Assembly: GCA_947258755.1 (NCBI GenBank)
Contig: CAMYJO010000009.1
Location: forward strand, 1-64,000
Direction: 5' to 3'
Length of the DNA stretch: 64,000 bases
Origin: an uncultured Gammaproteobacteria bacterium
GTDB taxonomy: Bacteria; Pseudomonadota; Gammaproteobacteria; JAADHQ01
Positions 57,855-64,000 of the stretch are shown one piece after another. A program made the position numbers and the translations under genes. The notes beneath the pieces were generated by a model. That model did not search any database, was not told where the DNA came from, and was given only the letters and a program-made list of their open reading frames with translations. How positions within the stretch are numbered: the stretch's first letter is position 1; each line of letters starts with the position of its first letter.

Positions 57855-58592
57855 TTACAAGCGCGGTAACGCATACTCCAGTAAGGCGCGCACACTATCC
57901 ATACCAGACTTCAGGTTTTGTTCAATCTCCTGCATGGTGATGATAGCACCATCAATGCCTGCGGCCTTGTTGGATACTACGGCACAACAGGCATAACAAA
58001 GCTCCAGTTCACGCGCCAGCGCCGCCTCGGGCATACCGGTCATACCCACTATAGCACCACCATCATTGGCCAGGCGTCGGATTTCAGCGGCGGTCTCCAG
58101 TCTCGGCCCCTGGGTCGCCGCGTAGACGCCTTCAGTGACTGGATCAAGCTGTGCCTGTCGCGCACCTGCAATCAGTTGCTCGCGTAAGCTTTCACAGTAT
58201 GGGTAGGTAAAATCTATATGCCTGACATCCTGGTGGCCTTCAAAATAAGTACTCTCCCGGGACCAGGTATAGTCTATAATTTGATCGGGTATAACAATCC
58301 GGCCTGGTTGCGTATCTTCTCGAATACCACCAACAGCAGCAACGGCAATGACATTACTGGCTTCAACTTCTTTCAGTGCCCACAGGTTCGCTCGATAGTT
58401 CACTTGGTGTGGCGGAATCGTATGGCCACTTCCATGGCGCGCAAGAAAGACGACACTGCAACCACAGATCTCTCCAAACACCAGTGGCGAAGAAGGCTGG
58501 CCATAAGGCGTATTCACCATTTGCCGATGGGTGATGGTTAAACCCTTCAGAGAATTTAGTCCGGTTCCACCAATGATTGCGATATTCGTCAA
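57855..58592 (-). CDS. S-methyl-5'-thioinosine/thioadenosine phosphorylase family
   Basis: IAIIGGTGLNSLKG; GMTGMPEAALARELELCYACCAVVSNKAAGI. Confidence 0.92.
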   Translation of the reverse strand: MTNIAIIGGTGLNSLKGLTITHRQMVNTPYGQPSSPLVFGEICGCSVVFLARHGSGHTIPPHQVNYRANLWALKEVEASNVIAVAAVGGIREDTQPGRIVIPDQIIDYTWSRESTYFEGHQDVRHIDFTYPYCESLREQLIAGARQAQLDPVTEGVYAATQGPRLETAAEIRRLANDGGAIVGMTGMPEAALARELELCYACCAVVSNKAAGIDGAIITMQEIEQNLKSGMDSVRALLEYALPRL

Positions 58593-58620
58593 GTGTCTAC
58601 TGCGCCTCTCTAATCAAGTC

Positions 58621-59172
58621 TCAATCATCGACCGCATATATTCCAGCGGCATTTCTGAGATAGCCTTTGTAATCCATGCCATAGCCAAACACATATACAT
58701 CTTCAATTTGCAAACCGACAAAATCGGCATGTTGACAGCCCGATTTACGCGCATGCTCTTTCTCGACTAACACACAGCTATATATTGCGGCAGCATTCTC
58801 AGCGTTACAATAGTCCAAAATACTTTGCAGGGTTATGCCTTCATCGAGAATATCATCAATGACAAGTACAGTCCTGCCACTTAGGGAATGCTGAGGTTCT
58901 ACCGTCCAGTCAAGTTCAGCGCCTTGAGTCTTGCCACGGTAGCGCGAGGCGTGCAGATAATCGACATGCAAAGGAAAATCCAGGCGTGTCAACAAATGGC
59001 CTGCGACGATCAGACCGCCATTCATGACCGTAATGATCACTGGATTACTCGCACTCAGCTTATCGCTAATATCCACAGCCAGGCGGTCCAGCGCCTGTTG
59101 CACCTGCTCATTAGTATAAAGGCATCTTGCCCTGCTCCGGACTTCGGAGGCTTGCTCTGCGGTAATAGTCAT
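58621..59172 (-). CDS. hpt: Hypoxanthine-guanine phosphoribosyltransferase
   Basis: PRPP motif VLVIDDILDEGITLQ; RGKTQGAELDW. Confidence 0.93.
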   Translation of the reverse strand: MTITAEQASEVRSRARCLYTNEQVQQALDRLAVDISDKLSASNPVIITVMNGGLIVAGHLLTRLDFPLHVDYLHASRYRGKTQGAELDWTVEPQHSLSGRTVLVIDDILDEGITLQSILDYCNAENAAAIYSCVLVEKEHARKSGCQHADFVGLQIEDVYVFGYGMDYKGYLRNAAGIYAVDD

Positions 59173-59546
59173 TAATAGGTAAAGGTCACTGTGCCATCGG
59201 ACATGGCCTCACTGATTACATAGGCCGAGCCTATCGTTTCAGTAACTTCGGGTATCAGGTTGTCGCCCCATAAATCAAGAGTCGGCGTACAAACCTTGAA
59301 TACCACGCCTGCCTCATAGGCTTCTTTCATGTAATCATACACTGAACGGGTGTTTCCCATATGTAAGAAAATTTTCTCTGCAATTCCCACTTTTGCCAGC
59401 TCGCCAGCGCGACCTGTCAGGATTACTTCCACTTCGTAGTCCATCGAAGCTGCTACCGTCGCCTGAAAAAAAGGCGCACCTAATTCACTTGGGTTTGCAG
59501 GGTCTGTATTTACCATCACTATAACAAGCTTGTCGGCCATCATCAA
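59172..59546 (-). CDS. DsrE-family sulfur carrier-like protein
   Basis: 124 aa DsrE-like fold (DKLVIVMVNTDPANPSELGAPFFQATVAASMDYEVEVILTG) with single Cys (VFKVCTPTLDLWG). Confidence 0.85.
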   Translation of the reverse strand: MMMADKLVIVMVNTDPANPSELGAPFFQATVAASMDYEVEVILTGRAGELAKVGIAEKIFLHMGNTRSVYDYMKEAYEAGVVFKVCTPTLDLWGDNLIPEVTETIGSAYVISEAMSDGTVTFTY

Positions 59547-59562
59547 ACCTCACTGTTGTCGT

Positions 59563-60672
59563 TTAGTTTTCTTCATTCATAGCAATACGTATATTATCCG
59601 GGATATGCATCGTCGAGGTCGGAAAGGCAGATTCCGCGCCTTCATCCTCGATAATTTGAAGAATCTTCAACAATACATCCTGTTTGATTTCATGAAACCT
59701 GACCCAGTTAGTTGTATGGGTGAAAGTATAAACAAAGAAATCCAGCGAGGATGGTGCGAATTTATTAAAATTGACGATCATGGTCTGCTGTTTGTCAATT
59801 TCATTATGCTCGGACAGCATCGCTTTCACTTTTGTGATGATCGCGGCCATTTTCGAAGCGTCATCGTAACGAATACCAATGGTTTCATAAATCCGTCGGT
59901 GCGTCATCCTCGATGGATTTTCCACCGCGATACTGGTAAAGGTAGAATTGGGAATATACAGCGGGCGCTTATCAAAAGTACGTATGCGTGTCAGCCGCCA
60001 ACCGATAGCTTCTACCGTGCCTTCGATATCACGATCAGGGGAACGCACCCAGTCACCCACCGCAAAGGGGCGGTCCATATAGACCATCAAACCACCAAAG
60101 AAATTGGCGAGCAAATCCTTGGCGGCAAAACCGATCGCAATACCACCGATACCGCCAAATGCGAGCACACCGGAAATACTATAGCCCATGGTTTGCAGCG
60201 CAACCAGGCCGGCCGTGATCAGGATCGAGATGCGAACCAACTTGGCAATAGCATCCACGGTGGTCAGATCGATCTCTTTTTCAGCGTCACGGGAATAAGC
60301 AATTATATTTTCCTCGACACGTCTGGCGAAACGTATCAGGAACCAGGTAATAACGATGATCACACCAACATCCCGTATTGGCCCGATTGCTTCAAATATC
60401 ACTGCTTTGGTTTGTGCTTGTACAATTTCAGCAGCAAAAGCGATACCCAGTATCCATATCAATACAGACAAAGGCTTTTTAATGGCATCAACCAGCGAGT
60501 CGTCCCATGGATTACGCGTCGTCTCCAGCTTTTTCTGCAGTCGCAGTAGAATTTTCCTAACTACATAGTTCAGTAATAATGCCAGAAAAATAACCACAAA
60601 GACCTGAACGACCCAGTCTCCTCCGGCCTTCACCCAGGCAACAAAACTGTCCCAGTACTTCACTATATCCAT
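59563..60672 (-). CDS. MscS-family mechanosensitive ion channel
   Basis: GGIGGIAIGFAAKDLLANFFGGLMVYMDRPFAVGDWV. Confidence 0.95.
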   Translation of the reverse strand: MDIVKYWDSFVAWVKAGGDWVVQVFVVIFLALLLNYVVRKILLRLQKKLETTRNPWDDSLVDAIKKPLSVLIWILGIAFAAEIVQAQTKAVIFEAIGPIRDVGVIIVITWFLIRFARRVEENIIAYSRDAEKEIDLTTVDAIAKLVRISILITAGLVALQTMGYSISGVLAFGGIGGIAIGFAAKDLLANFFGGLMVYMDRPFAVGDWVRSPDRDIEGTVEAIGWRLTRIRTFDKRPLYIPNSTFTSIAVENPSRMTHRRIYETIGIRYDDASKMAAIITKVKAMLSEHNEIDKQQTMIVNFNKFAPSSLDFFVYTFTHTTNWVRFHEIKQDVLLKILQIIEDEGAESAFPTSTMHIPDNIRIAMNEEN

Positions 60673-60733
60673 TTTAATCTCTCGATATTTTGCGTTTATT
60701 AAAAATAACCATGCTTATTTAATTTATTCATCG

Positions 60734-61783
60734 CTACTCGATATCCATGTCCAGCAGTGGCTCCAGATCATACTCTTTAATGAGCTCAACCGCCGCTTTC
60801 CATTCTTCGCTCTGATGCAACTGCTGCCAATCGGTCTCATGTCTGCCATGCATGCGCACAAGTCGTAAATGACTGACTGGATTGTCCAGCTCGGCAAGAT
60901 TTTCCAGGACCTCATCGCGGCCTTCGATATTATTACACACCAACACCATATCACAGCCCGCCTGCATGGCCTGGCGCGCACGCTCGGCATAGCCACCTAT
61001 GCTATGTGCAGCGACCATACTCAGGTCGTCACTGAATACCGCACCGTGAAAACCCATTTGATTACGTAAAATATCCTGAATCCAGACCTGCGAAAAACTG
61101 GCCGGTTTATCGTCTACTTGTGGATAGATGACATGGGCCATCATCATCGCAGCCATATCATAGTGAATCATCCTTTCGAAGGATAACAGGTCATCATTAA
61201 CAAGATCGACAAAAGGTCGATCATCAATCGGTAAATCCGTATGCGAATCGGCCTGCACCGCGCCGTGGCCGGGAAAATGCTTGCCGGTCGCTGACATCCC
61301 GGCCTTACGCATGCCGGTCATATACGAATGTGCCAGATCGGCGACAACCTCGGCCGAACGATGGAAGGCGCGATCACCAATGACCGTACTGACACCATAA
61401 TCCAGATCCAGTACCGGGGCGAAACTGATATCGACTCCCAGCGCCAGTAACTCTGAGGCCATCAGCCAGCCAGTGGCCTCGGAGCATCGGCGTGCATATT
61501 TCGGGTTGTCCTGATAGAGCTGACCAAGACGTGACACCGGCGGCAAGCGGACGAAGTCGTCACGAAAACGCTGTACCCGACCACCCTCCTGGTCGACGGC
61601 AACCAACAGACGCGGTGAGCGAATCTGATGGATGTCTTCAATCAGTGCGCGTACCTGCTCGACAGACTGATAATTTCTACTGAACAGGATGACGCCTCCG
61701 ACCATCGGATGAGCCAGCATTTCGCGCTCTTCTGCGCTCATACTCAGACCCTGTAAATCGACCATAACAGGCCCTAATGACAT
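60734..61783 (-). CDS. nagZ: Beta-N-acetylhexosaminidase NagZ
   Basis: VAVDQEGGRVQRFRDDF; GKHFPGHGAVQADSHTDLP. Confidence 0.96.
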   Translation of the reverse strand: MSLGPVMVDLQGLSMSAEEREMLAHPMVGGVILFSRNYQSVEQVRALIEDIHQIRSPRLLVAVDQEGGRVQRFRDDFVRLPPVSRLGQLYQDNPKYARRCSEATGWLMASELLALGVDISFAPVLDLDYGVSTVIGDRAFHRSAEVVADLAHSYMTGMRKAGMSATGKHFPGHGAVQADSHTDLPIDDRPFVDLVNDDLLSFERMIHYDMAAMMMAHVIYPQVDDKPASFSQVWIQDILRNQMGFHGAVFSDDLSMVAAHSIGGYAERARQAMQAGCDMVLVCNNIEGRDEVLENLAELDNPVSHLRLVRMHGRHETDWQQLHQSEEWKAAVELIKEYDLEPLLDMDIE

Positions 61784-61785
61784 AG

Positions 61786-62598
61786 CTAAGCCTCTCCTTT
61801 AATAGATTGTGCGCGCACATCAAGACGATCACGCAAACGATCGCCTGCCAGGTTAACGGCCAATACCACCGTCATCAGGGCCAGGCCCGGTGCCAGGACC
61901 AGATGTGGCGCGACCAGCATATAACGGGTACCGTCACGAATCATACTACCCCAGGATGCATCCGGCGCCTGCACCCCAAGACCTAAAAAAGACAGGCCTG
62001 CCTCGGCAATGACCACAGAGGCAATGCCGAACGTTGCCTCCACCAATAATGGCGCACTGATCAACGGGATCAGGTGCTGAAAAATAATTTTGCGCTGACG
62101 GCTACCCAGGGCCTGTGCTGCCTGTACATGTTCACGTTGCTTGACTGACAGGGTCTGCGCCCTGGCCAAGCGTGCAAACCCGACCCAGCCAACCACCGAC
62201 AGGGCAATAATAACATTATCAATACCCGGACCCATGATACCCGCCAGGGCAATGGCCAACAGGATACCTGGAAAAGCCAGAAAAATATCGATCAAACGCA
62301 CAATCACCAGATCGAACATGCCACCCAGATAGGCGCTCATTGTGCCAATAATGGTGCCGATAATCACGGAAAACCCGATTACAGTCAGTGCGACAATGCA
62401 GGAAGTATAGGAACCTGCCAGCAGGCGTTCAAGTACGGGACGACCTAGATCATCATGGCCAAACCAATGTTGCCATGACGGGCCATTCAGGATCGACTCG
62501 AGCTGCACCCCGCTGATGTCCAGTGACAACCACTGGCTGGCTATTGATCCCAGCACCCAGATAATTACCACCCACAATGACAAGCCGTATTGGTTCAT
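61786..62598 (-). CDS. Peptide-type ABC transporter permease (DppC/OppC family)
   Basis: LAGIMGPGIDNVIIALSVVGWVGFARLARAQTLSVKQREHVQAAQALG. Confidence 0.93.
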   Translation of the reverse strand: MNQYGLSLWVVIIWVLGSIASQWLSLDISGVQLESILNGPSWQHWFGHDDLGRPVLERLLAGSYTSCIVALTVIGFSVIIGTIIGTMSAYLGGMFDLVIVRLIDIFLAFPGILLAIALAGIMGPGIDNVIIALSVVGWVGFARLARAQTLSVKQREHVQAAQALGSRQRKIIFQHLIPLISAPLLVEATFGIASVVIAEAGLSFLGLGVQAPDASWGSMIRDGTRYMLVAPHLVLAPGLALMTVVLAVNLAGDRLRDRLDVRAQSIKGEA

Positions 62599-63524
62599 GA
62601 GCGGCCGCCGATGCGAATGCGCGGATCAACCCAGGCATAGATGATATCAGTGAGCATATTGACGACCACATAGGTCAGGCTGATCAATAACACGCAGGCC
62701 TGCACAACGGGATAATCGCGCTTCATAATAGAATCTATTGTCAGCTTGCCAATACCGGGCCATGAAAATACCGTCTCGGTGATTACCGCGCCACCCAACA
62801 ACACCCCCAACTGCAGACCCAGCAAGGTAATAATCGGTAACATGGCATTCGGTAATGCATGGCGGATGACAACCTGCAAATGCGAATTACCCTTGGCCCG
62901 GGCTGTACGAATATAGTCCTCGTGTAACACCTCCAATAAGGTACTACGGATCATGCGTGACAAGACCGCAGCCAATGCGGTGCCCAGGGTTATCGCGGGA
63001 AGCACCATCGAGGCGGCACCATCGCGTCCACTCACAGGTAACCAACCCAGATATATAGAAAAAATCAGGATCAGTATTGGGCCCAATAGAAAATTAGGGA
63101 TCGACACACCCAGCATGGATGCACCCATCGCCGTGCGGTCCCAGCCCTGCCCCTTGTTCAAGGCGGCCACAATACCCAATGGAAAAGCGATTGCACAAGC
63201 CAGTAACAGTGAAATAATCGCCAACTCTACAGTTGCCGGTATTCTTTCGGCCAACAGTTCTGATACCGGCACGCGGCTATGCAGGGAATGCCCCAGATCA
63301 CCTTGCAGCAGATTATTAAAATAAGTCAATAACTGCACACCCATAGGCTGATTTAGACCCAGCGCTTCACGCAGTGCCTCGCGGTCGGCCATTTGCGCAT
63401 TCTCGCCAAGCATCATATCGACAGGGTCGCCCGGCACCAGATGTATCAGTAAAAAAACCAGAAAGGCGACACCGAAAACAACGATCGCTGTACTAAGTAA
63501 ACGTGATAATAGGAATCTCAACAT
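62595..63524 (-). CDS. Peptide-type ABC transporter permease (DppB/OppB family)
   Basis: HLVPGDPVDMMLGENA; EDYIRTARAKGNSHLQVVIRHALPNAMLPIIT. Confidence 0.94.
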   Translation of the reverse strand: MLRFLLSRLLSTAIVVFGVAFLVFLLIHLVPGDPVDMMLGENAQMADREALREALGLNQPMGVQLLTYFNNLLQGDLGHSLHSRVPVSELLAERIPATVELAIISLLLACAIAFPLGIVAALNKGQGWDRTAMGASMLGVSIPNFLLGPILILIFSIYLGWLPVSGRDGAASMVLPAITLGTALAAVLSRMIRSTLLEVLHEDYIRTARAKGNSHLQVVIRHALPNAMLPIITLLGLQLGVLLGGAVITETVFSWPGIGKLTIDSIMKRDYPVVQACVLLISLTYVVVNMLTDIIYAWVDPRIRIGGRS

Positions 63525-63541
63525 ATGCTCATCCTATCTGT

Positions 63542-64000
63542 TTAAAACCGTTTTGATAAAACATTGGCACTGGTCTGACTACTATCGCGACTGCTTAGCT
63601 TGACGAGTTTTTGAAGGCCATCATAACTACCGTCCTTGGCTAACTGGTAACCAGTAATATTATCGTTACTGGCAACAAAATGTTCCTCATACCATAACGG
63701 AACATACGGCAGGTCTTGCAATAACGTCTGCTGTATTTGCTGGTAGATGACGGCACGTTGGTCAAGATCCTGCGACGTCTCGGCCTGGTCGATTAACTGG
63801 TCGATCAAGGCGTTACTGTAATGACCGCGATTGGCGCCTTTTGGAGGGCGTGATTGACTATGGAAAACATAGCGAAAGATATTCGGATTTTTGATACCGA
63901 CCCAGCTCAGTGAATACATTTGAAAACGCCCTGACTTGATATCACCGTAGAACGTTGCCCAGTCAAAGCTGCGCAGGTTTACAGTGATTCCTACCCTGGC
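63542..64000 (-). CDS. Peptide-type ABC transporter substrate-binding protein (SBP_bac_5), C-terminal part, truncated by window end
   Basis: Minus frame open to base 64000 (ARVGITVNLRSFDWATFYGDIKSGRFQMYSLSWVGIKNPNIF...); QDLPYVPLWYEEHFVASNDNITGY. Confidence 0.85.
   Translation of the reverse strand, partial: ARVGITVNLRSFDWATFYGDIKSGRFQMYSLSWVGIKNPNIFRYVFHSQSRPPKGANRGHYSNALIDQLIDQAETSQDLDQRAVIYQQIQQTLLQDLPYVPLWYEEHFVASNDNITGYQLAKDGSYDGLQKLVKLSSRDSSQTSANVLSKRF

Noticed and set aside
59530-60549. 339-aa plus-strand ORF antisense to the MscS gene
   Set aside because: Long but mirrors the codon pattern of the MscS frame; no domain logic in the translation

Overview
The window comes from the chromosome of a sulfur-oxidizing gammaproteobacterium. 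The host is inferred only from gene content. The left end (1-7.6 kb) is the 3' part of a dsr (reverse dissimilatory sulfite reductase) cluster: dsrK C-terminus, dsrL, dsrJ, dsrO, dsrP, a TrpD2/YbiB-like gene, dsrN and dsrR. A NarX/NarL-like two-component system and a rhodanese follow. The middle is mostly conserved housekeeping: MCP, cysG, serS, crcB, rarA, lolA, ftsK, ald, trxB, the N-degron genes aat/bpt/clpS/clpA with infA and cspD, nudix-mnmA, an mla operon, hflD, acnA, purB and roxA. An accessory block at about 44.3-53.35 kb holds gene remnants, a methyltransferase, and a divergent locus: a CRP/FNR-family regulator, a leaderless substrate-binding-like protein, a TctCBA transporter and a large PHP/DUF3604-type protein. 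The right end carries mfd, csiV, a purine salvage group with a lone DsrE-like protein, mscS, nagZ and a peptide-type ABC transporter. The best candidate for an undescribed system is the CRP/TctCBA/DUF3604 locus. Two near-identical TTGTCAC-N4-GNGACA operators lie upstream of tctC and of the DUF3604 gene, each centred 29.5 bp upstream of a plausible -10 hexamer (class II CRP geometry). Two FNR-type boxes with similar geometry lie next to very small ORFs around aat/bpt. No rRNA, tRNA or CRISPR array was recognised. All family calls come from reading motifs and translations; no database search was run.
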